Below, one piece after another: positions 42,274-54,612 of a stretch of 64,000 bases of DNA. The position numbers and the translations under genes were made by a program. The DNA is from Cryptomeria japonica (lineage: Eukaryota > Streptophyta > Pinopsida > Cupressales > Cupressaceae), in contig NC_081415.1 in the NCBI RefSeq assembly GCF_030272615.1, forward strand, positions 231,391,303 through 231,455,302, in the 5' to 3' direction. Position 1 is the first letter of the stretch, and every line of letters starts with the position of its first letter. The notes under the pieces were generated by a model, which saw nothing but the letters and a program-made list of their open reading frames with translations, was not told where the DNA came from and did no database searches.

Positions 42274-44429
42274 TGGCTATACTATACTGTCCTATTACAT
42301 ATATTTACACATCCTGATAATCTAACCGAGCAGAACATGCTTTTCCATTCTAACTTTCAGTGAGGTGACATCAGAAGATAATAATTAGAAATTAAGCCAG
42401 TTTTAGCTTTTCCCTGAAACCCTTGTAAGATTTGGTTCTTTACTTGATATGAGGCTTGAGCTGTGTGTTATTTATTTGCTTGGACCGATTAACTATCATT
42501 CAATTTTTATTTCTCTTTATTGGCCTTTGGATTGATATCCACAATGTTAGAATGTCATTAGCTTCTGCTTAGACATAGACTGCCAAATTATGACAGGTCT
42601 TAGCCTCTAGTCTGATCTCCCTTTATTGCTGATTATAAGTAACAATCTTAATTTTCATTGTCCTCTGTCATAAAAAAATTCAGAATTCATTTTAGACATC
42701 TGAATTATCCATAAGATAAATTGCCTGACTTTTGTATTCCTGATGATAGAAGAGTTGAAAACCCATGACTTAACACATTAAACTTTTTGGCGATCTTAAA
42801 CAAACCTAGTATTACATTGTATGCACTTCAGTAAGACAAAATCAATGGAACGAGTAGAAAAGTTGCAGTTTATATGTTTTGGGAGCAGAAACCTAGGGTG
42901 TGATACTATTTAAAAAGACAAAATTACAGATAAATGAGTTCAGTTGCTGCCATTTTGTTTTTGAACGTGTAATTGGCATTGAATACTTTAGGGATGATTT
43001 TAGAATAATACATATAGCATAGTTGGAAAAACTTTCTATATCATAATCTAAGAATTAGAAGTTTATATATGATAATAGTTGAGAAAGAAAGATCAACACT
43101 TGTAATTTATGGTCATTGAAGTTATTTTATGTATGTTTGATATAAAAATATCTAGTAAGTTGTTTCATGAAAAATTTATAATATTGCTAAGGTAACTTTA
43201 GAAAATTTGGTAAAAAATAGACGGTGGCTTAAAAAAGGGTTCATAAAGTGCTCCCCAGCTCTTAGTATTTTGAAGCAAATATTGATTATGAAAAGAAAAC
43301 TACAGAATCCAAGAAACAATAATGAGTGCAGTAGTCTGTATCTGTGCATATGGAAATGTTGGCCTTATTCAAATTAACTTTTAATTAGTTTCCCAATTTG
43401 CAGAAATATTCTGCATGCAGTCTGTAATTGACAAAACAAGAATTTGTAAAACCCTCAAATTATTTTTCTTTCATCTTGCAGTAGCTGAGACTGTAATTTC
43501 AGTTTTGATGGCATTGTATGTGATTCTTACACTGCTATCCTTATATGGGATCTTTAAAATACTGTGTGAAATTTTGCCTTCGATATTCAATTCATGAATC
43601 AATGAACCATTCATTCCATGAAATAAAATACATAACAAGAGAAAGCCTGGAGAATAAAATAGAGAAAATTGTATGAATGATTGATGGAATTGATGCTTTG
43701 GTACAATACTTTGTGGTCCATCATAGGATAAAATGTAAGTACTTGCATAGGAGTTCCTTATATAGATAGCTCCAATTACACTACGTGCTATAGACTCATT
43801 ACAACAATACCTAATTCTTCCCTCCATATAAATAATTGTCATTTAAGCATTAATTATTTTCATTTTTGCATTTAACTATTTCCACTGACTTCTCATTTCC
43901 AACAGTCTCTAGGCCCCAATCCTTCTTCCCTATTCAAGTTATTTGGATGCTTTTCAATCTCTATAGCCTCATTTAGCATACTCTTCCTGAAGTGGCCCTC
44001 TTGCACTGGAGGTTTTACTTTCTCTAGATGCAGATTTCATTTGATGTAGAATGAGTGTTATGACAAAGGCTAAAGTTGACTTCTTAATGCAATTTTGATA
44101 AATGTCCTTGCAATATTCTTACTCTTTGTTGGAAAGATATCCTGGTTTTCTTTATAGGCGGTCAAGTACAAATACATTCAGTGTTGTAAACACTGTTTCC
44201 CATCTTTGGATTAGGTTTACCTTTGGCCAATTTGAGCCAACCAAATATCTTATTTACCTGAGTGAAGTTGGATTTTATATTTTGGTTTCTTAAAATTCTG
44301 TCAATTATATTTACTTTATCCTTGTTATGTAGGAGACATGCTATAAGAAGATTCCTAAAACCGTTTTTGGTTTGGCCATGAGATATGATTTTCTCCGTGA
44401 TTTTTTAAATCACTAGATATTTGGGTTTT
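42274..44429. other. Intron sequence with no recognised feature
   Basis: AT-rich. Two short open frames (43415-43597 + strand and 43471-43842 minus strand) overlap each other and show no domain. Nothing resembles a YchF exon. Confidence 0.45.
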
Positions 44430-47335
44430 GACCACAAAGATCCCTTTGCAGCCTTAAAAAATGATATTGCAGTGTACGCTCGGCAAGGTGAAGTCCTTGT
44501 GGGTGATTTTAATGCTAGAACTGCAAGTGAATAAGCTAGCATACTTTGTGGTAAAGAAGATTGCAATCCTATGTGGTTCACAGATGTTAGAAAGCATTAG
44601 TGGGCAAGAGTTTCAGAAGACAAAGGTTGCAATCTTTTTGGGGAAGAATTGGTCACTTTATATGGGGCTTTTGAATTAATCATCTGCAATGGTTTGATTA
44701 GATGGACAAAATATGGTAATTTCACTTGTAATACCTATAGTGGAGCAAGTGTTGTGGATTATGCAATTTGTTCACATAGCTTGTGTGAGAAAATGGTGGA
44801 AGTTTTGATTGGCAAACAGCTGTGGGATTCAAAATCAGACCATAGACCAATGTGTTAAAGTTGTTCTTAGGCAGAAAAGAAGCTTTAGGGGACGAAAACT
44901 CAGTGTCCTCAACAATCTTCTTCAAAGGGCAGAATTCTTTTGACTCAAAATAACTGCAATATTTTCAAGGTAGCACTAGAGAGGCTTTTTAAGGAGAGAA
45001 TCCTGTTCCATGGCCTTCATGGTCATGAGCTAACAGATTTAATTCATGGTGCACTTGCAGAGTGCAAAGGAGAAAAGTATGAGAAATCTGAAACAAATTT
45101 CTTTACGGTTAATGCTTGGTTTGACGAGGAATGCAAAATCGCAAGGAGAAATTTGAAAGATTCAAACAAGGAATAGATCAACATAAAGGTTTACAAGCAG
45201 ATTTAAGGAAGAAAAAAGCTTATTTCATAATCACAAGTTAGAGCTAATTTTCCATGGTAAAAATAACCCCAAATCATTTTGGAGGGAGCTGCAACCTAGA
45301 AAGAGACATTAAAAACAATATAACAGCTACTCAATGGTTTGATTATGCAAAGCAACTTTAAGAGCAGGATTTCGAGGTTGACTTCCCACCCATGGTCAAC
45401 ACTACTACAAATCCTTTTAGTATGCAGGAAATTGAGATGGGTATTAAGAAGTTGGGTGTTGTAAAAGCAAAAGACTTGATTGATCTTCAAGTAGAGTATC
45501 TAAATTGGGGTTTGAAATCTCTTGCACGACACATTATAAAAAATTTCAACAACATCATCGAGTAGGGGTTTCCCAAAGATTGGACAACTAGTCTTGCCAT
45601 TCCTCTTTTCAAGAGTGTTGATGGCAATAATCCCTCTAATCATAGGACCATAATGATCAATCCTTTGTTTGCAAAATTATTTGGCAGCATGATAGAAAAT
45701 AGAATTAGCAAGTGGGCAGGAGAGAATGGTAAACGTGCAAAAGGGCAATCTGTTTTCAGGTTTAAGCATTCCATGGTGGATCCTGGTATTACTTTGAGAC
45801 ATATAATTGAAAAAGCATTGGAGAAAAAAAAATTCTTTTGTTGCTTTGTTGACTTCAAAAAGGCTTTCAACATGGTCCCTAAGGATAAGCTTTGGCACAG
45901 AATGGAAGAACTTGGGATTCCTATGCATCTTAGAGTGGCTCTCTGTAGGCTTTACAAGGAGGTTAAAGTCAAAATCAGAACCTCAATTGGTAACTCGGAA
46001 AGCTTTAGAAGTGATATTGGGGTCAAACAAGGTTGCCCCTTATCCCCTATGTTGTTTGGCTTATATATTGACAAGCTAGAAGAGTGGTTAAATTTACATG
46101 ATGGCAATGGTGTCCGCTTGGGTGAGTTTGTGATAAGGCTTTTTCTTTATGCAGATGACCTCATTCTGATTGCTAAAACAGCTCTTGGTTTGCAAGAACA
46201 TTTATATGCCTTGGAACAATTTTGTAGATTGTTGGGGATGCAAGTCAATATCAACAAGACAAAAGTCACGGTTTTCTCTATTAGAAGGAAACAAAACCAG
46301 CATAGGTTCTACTTTGAAGGCAGCATTCTTAAAGAAGTTACACATTACAAATATCTTGGGATTGATTTCAACAAAAGTTTAAGTTGGGAAGGTTGTAGAA
46401 ATAAGAGAACTTTAGGAGGTTGGAAAGCTTTTTATGCTCTTTGGAATAGGTGCAGAGAAGTAGAGCTATGAGATTGGAAAACTACCCAAACTCTTTTTGG
46501 GCTTTTAGTGCTTCCAGTTATACTCTATGGATATGGATTGTGGTCCAACAATACTTCAAATCTATAGTGGAAGCAAATCCAAAAGTGCTTGATAACAAGC
46601 AAGTTCAAAATAAAAAAAAACATGATTCTTTATGATATCATGCTGGGTGAAACTGGGGCTACTTCTATTGAAGCAATTGCTATGGTGTGTCTCATTAGAT
46701 ATCTTAAAAGAATTGAGCAAATTAAAGAAGGTAGATTGCTTAAGGTTGTTTTCAATGATACTATGCCCAAAAGAAAGAAGACCTGGATGCAACAAAACAT
46801 CAAATGGTCGAGTAAATGGAATGTCTACATGAATTTGTGCCCCACGAATAGTAAAGAGATAAAGGTTTTCGTTATGGATAAGTTTCACAAGTGTATTTGG
46901 GGTAAAGAGCTAGCAAGAAAGAAAAATAATATCATTGAGTTCAATCCCACTTGTGATCATCAACAAAAAGCTGAAAGTTTTATTGCTCAATTAAGAACTA
47001 ACTCCCATTAACTTCGTTGTGAAACTGGTTGATTGAGAAGTCCAAAAAAAGATTGGGAAGAAAGATTGTATTTTTTGCACATCTAGGAAAGTAGAAACAG
47101 AAAAACATTTCATTTTGGAAGGTGATGCCTTCAAGGATAGCAGAGACAAGTATGGTAATCTCTTGACAACTGGCTCTTGGTATAATCTATTCAGTGAGGA
47201 TTTTGTGGAGAAGTTGGAGCCACTCATCATCACTTTACATAGGAAAAGGACATAATTACAAAAAGCAGTTTGATTAGATGGGCTGTCCTATAGACTATTT
47301 AAGTCTCGTGGATGTTAAAATTATTTCTTCTTCTT
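44430..47335 (+). mobile_element. 5'-truncated LINE (non-LTR retrotransposon)
   Basis: Decayed but well ordered. An endonuclease end at 44430-44860 contains GDFNAR and the terminal catalytic SDHRP motif, with frameshifts and stops between. A linker at 45290-45650 carries KAKD, GFPKDWT and NNPSNHRTI. The RT follows at 45653-46471, and a C-terminal Cys-His segment near 47060-47130 (C-x2-C ... H-F) resembles zf-RVT. The copy ends in a short TTC repeat around 47320-47340 instead of poly(A). The 5' part of the endonuclease and any ORF1 are missing, as in the usual truncated insertion. It lies sense-oriented in intron 3. Confidence 0.8.
45653..46471 (+). pseudogene. LINE reverse transcriptase fragment (272 aa open)
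   Basis: Non-LTR RT palm: motif A FVDFKKAFNMV at residues 65-75 with the first catalytic Asp, motif B GVKQGCPLSP at 123-132, motif C YADD at 166-169 with both catalytic Asp, then GLQEHLYALEQFC and KTKV (motif D region) and YLGI near the end. All catalytic residues are present in this segment. Flanking frames are broken (stop before 45653, shift after 46471), so the whole protein cannot be made. Confidence 0.85.
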
Positions 47336-48182
47336 CTTCTACTTTTTTATTAATACCCTGACTATTAAGTGTTGTTCTTTAATGATACTCATCAGCAATC
47401 ATGAAGGCCTTATTTGTGAAGTTTTTTAGAAGGATAAAGATGAGAGTAAGCATTATGAGAAATCAGACATCTACAACAATAGAGATGTGTTGCCCCATAT
47501 TTGACATACCTAAAATTTGAACTTCAAATTGGTCTCAATGTTGAATGAAGACCCAAATATTTGTCTATGCGTAACGAGTGAGCATGTGGTCCAAGGTTGT
47601 TGTCAGTCAAAATATGAAAAATGGATGAGTGTTGAAAATTACAAAGAATTGAGGGAAATCGTTTTGTGAACATGTCCTAAGCATCATTTTATATCACATG
47701 ACCAATTTTTGCCTGAACCCAGTTCACAGTTTGCCATATTTTAAACTTTCAAATTTTGATGTCCATCATCATGAGGAATAAATGATGATGTTTGCTCATT
47801 TCCCTACCATCAACATTTGTTTCAAATTTCAGAGCCTAACTCCTTACCTTTTAAAAGTTATGGCCGTTTTTCCTAAACTTGGGTATTAAATTTTAATGGG
47901 AAATATTTAAACTATTTAATAGTTTAGATGAGGTTTCTACATTTTTCCTATTGAAATCAATTGGGGGAAAAATTTATTTAAAAATACCATTATTTTCATT
48001 TCCCCTTTCTCCCACTTCGTTGTCAATGGTTCCTAAAGGTCAAAATCATAACCCTTGAGAGAAAATGGTTAGGAATGCTCCGTTTTCTAGATTCTTAACC
48101 CAAATTTATAACCTCAAAAAGAAAAGGTTAGGATTGCTCCAAAATGGAGCATCTCTAACCTTATTACAATTTAATCAATCAA
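47336..48182. other. Intron sequence and left part of LTR H
   Basis: No coding signal. A TATA-like GGTTATAAATTTGG is readable on the minus strand near 48105, which could belong to LTR H. The left (3') end of LTR H should lie somewhere in this stretch, but I could not place it; candidates beginning TGTTGA lie near 47539 and 47630. Confidence 0.35.
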
Positions 48183-50249
48183 TCAATTTGAAAAATTAAT
48201 TAAGTTAATTTGACAAATATGAAGTTTTCTAACGTCCGGCTCGAGAAGCTCTTTGTGAGATGTATCTTTTAAATGCTTCTCGTGAAATGCGGGCCTTCCT
48301 CTTGATTCGTTTGGGTGATTCGAATCCACTGAAGCTTCTTGACCTACTGGATTGCTTTCAAATTGACCAAATAACGCTGATTTTAACTCTTGTAACTTTT
48401 TTCGACTCATAAGCTGGTTTTACGAATTGTCTACTAATTTTGGCTAATTACACCCTTTTGCAAAATACTTCTTTAAGTGATAAAATGCTTTTCACTTAAA
48501 ATTTCGGGCAATTCGTGAGTTTTGAGAGATTTTAACTGTTTTAAGCTTCAACACCCCTTTTGCCTACTTTGCTCACTTAAACTCATTTGTGCGATTTTAT
48601 ATTGTAACAATTGCCTTCTTTTCTAAAACTTCGGGTGAATTGGTCAAAATAAGCGATTTCTTTACATCTGCTTGGATGATTTCGGCTTGACAGCTGTTTA
48701 ATGGCGCGACTTTGAAGATTGTTGTGATTCTCGGCTCATATAGCCATTTTGCGAACTTGGTGATTTTGAAGTTTGGTCGCCCTTCCTCTCTAAGTCTCAT
48801 CTCTTTATTAATTTTGGCCTGAAAGTCGATTTTGCAAATATTATCGCCTTTATTGGTTTTCGGGTTTCTAAGGTAAAACGTGACGACCTTGGATGACATT
48901 GCCTTCAAACTTGACATTTAGCGGTGTTTCTGAGCGATTTTAATTGCTTTTGCCTTGAGTTTTTCGGTTTGTGGAGGCAAATTGTGTGACTTTCACTCTC
49001 TGTAACTTTTCGGGCCAAAGTGCTTATATTGTGTGATTTATTCTTAGCTCTCCATTTTTGGCCTATTAAGACATTTTTCGCGAACTTGAGTGATTCTTGG
49101 CTAAAGAGAAGACTTTGCGAGATTTAGCATTTGTTCTTTTCGAGCCAAAGGGTGATTTTGGGCGATTTGATTTTCGGCTCATAGAGCTATTTCACAAGTT
49201 TAGTTTTTCATTCTATTTTTGGCTTATGAGCCGATTTCGCGAGTTCACTCCTTGCCAATTTCGCGAGTTTAAGTGTTTCTTTCTTTTTCGACCTAAATGA
49301 CTCCCCTTTGCACGATTTTTCTCTGTCATTTTCGGCCATTCACAGGAAAATTTGCGACTTGCAAATTTTCGGCATATATGAGGGTTTTGTGCGATTTTAA
49401 ACTCTTATATGATTTTTGGCTTTGCAACCTGAAATGCGCGATTTTTAACTGTCTATTATCTTTTCGGCTAGAATGCTTATTTTTCGCGAAATGCGATTTC
49501 ATTAATGTTTTCGACATTTTGGACAATTTGCAGGATCTCCTACTTGTCTCACTTTCGGCCTCCAAGGACATTTTGTGAGCTTCTGCTTTCATTTCGGCCT
49601 ACTTAGCCGATTTGTGAGCCTCTATCCTTGAAGATTTCAACCTCTAAGAGGGTTTGCAAGTTGGAAAATGATTTCGGCCTCCAAGATTATACTGCGCGAT
49701 TTTAACATGGAAACTTGGCCTTTTCAAAGAAATGCGCGATTTTATCTTGGAAACTCGGCCTTTTCAAAGAAATGCGCGATTTTAGTCGAACTCCAATATG
49801 ATTTGGCCCCTCACTACTTAGGGATTTTCGGGCTGATGGGACAGTTTGTGAGGTTGGGTATTCTCTATGAAATGAACGATTTTAGTTGTCCTAAGTGAAC
49901 TTCGGGCATAATAGAGGAAATGCGGGACTTCAAACTTGGTTGTAGACCTCGTGAGTTAGACTTGGTGTTCATTCGGCTTGAATAGGCGATTCAACACGAC
50001 GTGCACTTCTGAAGTTTTCCGGCTTTTTGGATTATATTGCAAGCTTGGTCTTTTACCAGTTTCGGCTGAGTGAGGGTGTTGACGTTTTTTGGCCTAAGAG
50101 GCCAATTTGAAACTTGTATCTCGCAGTTCGGGGTATAAGGCCGATTTTTGAGTTTAGTGGCATTCTGACTTGGACTTTCTATTGCGAAGATTTGAAACAA
50201 GGGTCCCCTGTTTGAAGAAAATGGGGCGAGGTGTGTAATACGCACAACA
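48183..50249 (-). mobile_element. LTR H, repeat-rich relative of the TGTTGTGAC family
   Basis: The right edge on the minus strand reads TGTTGTGCGTATTACACACC, then TCGCCCCAT and a GGGGACCC block, the same order as the starts of LTRs A, B, C and E. From 50160 down to about 48230 it is filled by a degenerate minisatellite. A 75-codon minus-strand frame (48183-48410, beginning MSRKKLQELK) lies at the end of that array in the sense orientation of the LTR; it is polar and unrecognised. The left boundary is not defined. It lies against the hAT relic at 50250. Confidence 0.55.
48230..50160. repeat. Degenerate TTTCGGCC / GCGATTTT minisatellite, about 2 kb
   Basis: The short motifs TTTCGGC[CT] and GCG[AC]GATTTT or its variant CGCGAGTTTA alternate dozens of times at roughly 40-60 bp spacing. 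At 49690-49785 adjacent units are nearly identical with a period of about 41 bp (GCGCGATTTTA ... GGCCTTTTCAAAGAAAT). CG dinucleotides are far more frequent here than in flanking intron sequence. It occupies the same part of the LTR as the palindrome arrays of LTRs A, B and D. Confidence 0.7.
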
Positions 50250-51100
50250 GAGTCCAAAAAATATGTTTGTAAGCACTCTCAATTATCAAACCATATAGCT
50301 TACAAACACGAGCTAAATTTGTCACAACCAGCACAACATTAGAAGGCCCAACCTCCTCTACGGAATCCCTCAAAATGCCAAAGTGCAAATTAGCATCCTT
50401 AACTTTTCTAGAACAATCAATATTTTGAAGAAAGTATGAACCAGTAGGGCATGTAACAATAACATTAATGAGGCCTATGTTGAAGATGAGTCCGGTCCAC
50501 CCATCCATGACAATGGAACAGCAGTCCTAATTCATGTTTGGCTCATCTCCTCTATCATCATGGTAGCTTTTGAATAATGTTTGTCAAGGAGGGAGGTATG
50601 CAATCTATGTTCTTAGGGGGGGGGGTGCACAAGAAGGTCCAACTGTCAATATACCTCTCACCATAGTTTTGAAATAGGGTGACCTTGGCTAATGAAAGGG
50701 GAGAGGATGTGCATAAAACAATTTTGCCACTGCATCATTAGCTTGCTCATGTTCTTGCACATTCATTAACCCCATTACTGAAGTTTTCTCACTTGCTTTC
50801 CTCTTCTCTCTATCACCGCTTTCTCCAACTGATACATTGGAAGAGGAATGCAAATCAATAGATGGTCGTTTCTTATTGTGAGTTGTAATAATTTTGTCCT
50901 CACTTACTCCAGCTAACTTTGCCATTTCAATCTATTGTTCCAATGTTATTGCTTCACAAACTCTAACACCTCTTCCACACTCACCCACTAGATGGCCTGT
51001 AACACTAGTATAGGTTCCATACTAATGAGTTTTGCAAACATGACAAAGCCACTTCTTGCTGCCCCCTATATTTTTGCCCTTGTTGGCAGTCAGATTTGTG
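50250..51100 (-). pseudogene. BED-finger / DUF659 hAT-type transposase relic
   Basis: On the minus strand from 51060 downward: a BED-type zinc finger (W-L-C-H-V-C start, H-L-V at the end, across one stop), then an open 78-codon linker at 50689-50925 containing MAKLAGVSEDK and ANDAVAKLFYA, then a DUF659 block at 50255-50520 (SIVMDGWTGLIFNIGLINV, GSYFLQNIDCS, EVGPSNVVLVVTN, ESAYKHIFWT). This order is that of domesticated or decayed hAT-superfamily proteins that cut DNA at terminal repeats. The frame is cut at 50250 by the edge of LTR H, and the C-terminal dimerisation domain is missing. Confidence 0.75.
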
Positions 51101-52196
51101 GCAAACTGAAGCAATGGTTTCTTGGGGTTGAAAGGGCCTTTTGCAAACCTTGAAGAGAAGGTGTAGGGCATTGAAAATGGTCTTGTGCAATAGAACTAGA
51201 GATTGGATTTTCAAAAGTAGAAGGGTCTATTGACATTGTGTTCACTTCATTTTTCACTCTCACTACCCTCATGACTGTCATTGTTGTTGCTGCCCATTTT
51301 GTATGTTTTTGTTTATAGTTGTGTTGACGTGTATTTTGTACACTATCAAACACAGAATAAAATACCCAAAGGTACCTTATCCTCTCTTGAATAAAGTCTC
51401 CGAATGCTGAAGATGTCGCAAAAAGGATCAATCGGGATGACTTCAAGGTTCTTGTATGTAGGATCTCTACGTGTGGATAAGCTCTTTGTGGTATGATGTG
51501 ATTTGCTGGAATCACAAGGGGACTTACACTTGATGACTGAACTTCTGATTTGCTTTGAATATTGCTGGAACACAGGATTTTACTGCCTTAGATTTGAAAA
51601 AAAAAGAAAAAAAGACGAGGGCAAGGAAAGGATCTAATCCTAACACTAAGAATGTAAGAGCAATGAATGATCTTTGATGAAATTCTAACTAAGTCTTGTT
51701 TTGACATCCCAGGACCATCTCCACAAGGTTAGTGCGATCTTCGAAGGAAAGCTTTATGATGTTCAAATCATCGCTGCAAGCATAGACACCATCAGGCTGA
51801 TGCATATCAATGAAGAAGCGACAATTGAAGTTAAGCTTAAGCTGAATGATTCCAGTTGACTACACAAGGCAAGTTTGCAATCAACAAACTGCTAGTAGTA
51901 TGGATATACGAATTCCACCATCAATCAAGCACATTTCTTCCACTCATCTAATAACATGAAATCAAATATGAGAAGTATAGAGACCATGCAAATTGTTGAA
52001 TCGACCCATAAATTTCACCATTTCTTCAATGAAGTTACAAGTCTTTTACAACAACATCTTGGCAACAATCTTTGCCTTCTCTCTCTACTCTACTCTAATT
52101 GCTATTCTATCAACTAGCTAATCACCTTCTAACTACTCTCTATCTATCTTCTTTCTAACTGCTTCCAACTGCCTTTACAAAATGAAGAATCGGGGC

Positions 52197-52285
52197 TTAT
52201 ATAGTGCCCATAATACAATTCGATGGCTGAGATCAATTTGAGATCAATGGCCAAGATTTTACAATGAAAACCCTAATTAGGGTTT
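52197..52285 (-). promoter_or_regulatory. Telo-box palindrome and TATA box 2 of LTR B
   Basis: AAACCCTAATTAGGGTTT lies at 52268-52285 and CTATATAAG (minus strand) at 52197-52204, 64 bp apart, as in LTRs A and D. The context GGGCACTATATAAGCCC is shared with LTR A. Confidence 0.75.
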
Positions 52286-52578
52286 GTTACAACCATTACA
52301 TAACATTTAATGCTTGACCAATGATAAAATTATATCTTTAGGACACATGTCTTCTCTGGAAAAATCGACCAATGGATAGCTGGGGTAGGTACATCGAAGT
52401 TTGTGCCACCTCCCATAAGTTAGGTACATTGAATCTGGACATGCTGAGGTGGACCAATCCGACTGGAGAAGTGATGACTAGGATGCCACCTCGTCCGACA
52501 CTTGCAACTTGGTAGATATTCAACTTGATGTTGCTGAGAAGCTCGCTTTAATTAACTCTTCTAAAACTATCTGCTTCT

Positions 52579-52851
52579 TCAACGAACCCTTTGCTCTGAC
52601 TTCTTGTGTCTTTGATGTGCAGGATGATGATGTACCTCGCCTTGGAATATTGGACTGGAAGAGGTTGCCCTTATCCTGATGATGCTGGATCGAAGAAGGT
52701 CGTCCTTGTCAATGCTAGGCTGGAGGTGGTCGCCCTTATCCTTGCTTGATCTTCTTGGAGGAGACCGTCCTTGATCTGGCTTGATTTTCCAACTCCGGGA
52801 TCTCCATTTGATGCCTACACAAAATATTAAAGTTAGTCTTTTGAGCATCAA
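52579..52851 (-). CDS. Short ORF remnant at the LTR B exon
   Basis: A 90-codon frame, the counterpart of the LTR A frame. Both share [12 protein letters not shown] directly after the predicted acceptor, QGRSPPR repeats, and the end block FQGEV followed by R-V-R. The frame crosses the acceptor, so only the part below 52815 would be exonic. Conservation in A and B could be coding or simple common descent. Translation is not supported further. Confidence 0.3.
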   Translation of the reverse strand: MMLKRLTLIFCVGIKWRSRSWKIKPDQGRSPPRRSSKDKGDHLQPSIDKDDLLRSSIIRIRATSSSPIFQGEVHHHPAHQRHKKSEQRVR

Positions 52852-53051
52852 ACCTTAAAGCATGAAATTCAAGACCTTTCAAAGGTAAAACTTAAGATAT
52901 TAATTTGAAAAAAGTCATGATAAATCAAGAATTACACATTTTCAAATTAATAATGAATGGAATTTGGATCTTCAAGACTTAGACTTTACAAAATTGCAAT
53001 GGGATCACAATAAGTCTTGAATAAGAACTTCAAAAAAGTAATTCTTCATAC
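52815..53051 (-). other. Predicted 237-bp GT-AG intron in the leader of LTR B
   Basis: Minus-strand donor GGGAG|GTATGAAG and acceptor TTTTGTGTAG|GCATCAAATGG, placed as in LTRs A and D. The intron is longer than in A (180) and D (207), while the boundaries match. Confidence 0.6.
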
Positions 53052-53329
53052 CTCCCTTTGAGTATTTAAGTACAAAACCTTGAAAAATGAAGGAAGAGGA
53101 CCGGATTTTGTTGGGCAAGATTTATAGCCCTCCCTTGGATGAAGTATGCCTCCTTTAGCCTTCAAAAAAGCTTCACCTTCCACTAGCTTCTCCAAAATCT
53201 GGAAATTCACCTTCAAACTTGCTTAATTTCACCTTCAATCTTCTGGATTTCGCTCCTCAAAATATGCTCTTCAAGTTCGCATGAGAGATAACGCAAGAAT
53301 GATTTGAATTCGCTAAAGAACCTCTCCCA

Positions 53330-53337
53330 TTATATAG
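53330..53337 (-). promoter_or_regulatory. TATA box 1 of LTR B
   Basis: The minus strand reads CTATATAA within GGTGAGCGCTCTATATAATGGG, 286 bp before the predicted donor and 323 bp after the nearest palindrome block. Confidence 0.65.
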
Positions 53338-53659
53338 AGCGCTCACCCCTCTTCCCTCCAAGGCCGACTTGGCAAAAAGAGGTTAAAAATAAATAAATTT
53401 CCAAAAAAAAGGGGGGCCGACTTGGCAAAATAAGTGAAAATAAGGCCTTGTGCGCTCCACATTTAATTTTAATTTCACAAAAATTAATTTTAAATGCCTC
53501 TATAATAAAAATTCGATTTTTTGAGGCTCAAAATTAATTTATTAAATGCCAATGTGATTTAATTTTTTCAAATATTTTGAAGTTAGCAATTTGGCATCTA
53601 ATGCAATTTTGGAGGATATTAGTGCTCAAATATGGTAAAAATAATGAATGCCACTAACT

Positions 53660-54612
53660 TCGCCCTGGTCCCTAGGAGAGGGACAGGAGCGCTCTTGAGT
53701 TCTTTGCATAAATTCTTGATCACTTCAATCTTCAAATTACTCCAAAGCATAGAACATCATTCCCCGTTCCCTTTTGAGTCTTGGAAACAAAAAAGTTATC
53801 TCGAAATGCAAGGTAAATGGGCACACTTAGAAATTTCGCCTTGGACCCTAGGAGAGGGATAGGAGCGATTTTGCAAATTCAAGTCTATCTGTCCTTTGTT
53901 AGGCTTCCAAATTATCTTCAATGGGCTAAACATGCCTTCTTTCATTCGTTTCAATCACAAAACTTGTTTTGTCCTTGCAAAAAAATTGCACTTTTGGAAA
54001 ATCGCTCTGGACCTTCAACAAGGGACAGGAGCGCCTTTTGTCATCTTGGTATATTTCCTTGCTTGTGGACCACTCAAAATATATTCTACGCACAAATCAT
54101 GTTTTCCTTGATCTCTTCAAATCATAAAATCATTTTGATCTTGCAAAAATAGTGCAAATTTGAAATTCAAGCTCCGGTCCTTCAGTGAGGGACAGGAGCG
54201 AATTTTGTCACCTAGGCCAAAATGCTTCACTTTTGACCATGAAATGTCTTGGCTAGGGAAGATTTCATCTTGTTACACGCCATGAATAAGAGTTCAAGTC
54301 CAAGAAAGGTCTAAAAATGTGTATATAAAGAAAATCGCTTTGGTCCTTCAGTGAGGGACAGGAGCGAAATTACCCTTCTAGGCAAAACTCCATCATTTCA
54401 TTGTCTTTAATCAAATCTGGATGCTCTATCACGTTCATTTCGTCCTCCACCATGCCTTTGATGTCTTAATTTGACCAAACAAGGTCAGAAATGACTCCAA
54501 TAGGTTTTTTCGCCCTGGACCCATGGAGAGGGACAGGAGCGATTCGCCTTGGACCTCCTAAGAGGGTCAGGAGCGAAATTCGCTCTGGATCCTCAGTGAA
54601 GGACAGGAGCAA
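53660..54612. repeat. Eight-copy near-palindrome array in LTR B
   Basis: Blocks start at 53660, 53836, 54002, 54169, 54335, 54510, 54544 and 54580. The spacing is 176, 166, 167, 166 and 175, then 34 and 36. The last three closely spaced blocks mirror the three at 17507-17610 in LTR A. Arms are of the type CGCCCTGGTCCCT / AGGGACAGGAGCG. Confidence 0.9.

Noticed and set aside
47310-47345. TTC microsatellite as an independent repeat locus
   Set aside because: It sits exactly at the 3' end of the LINE and is best explained as its short-repeat tail.
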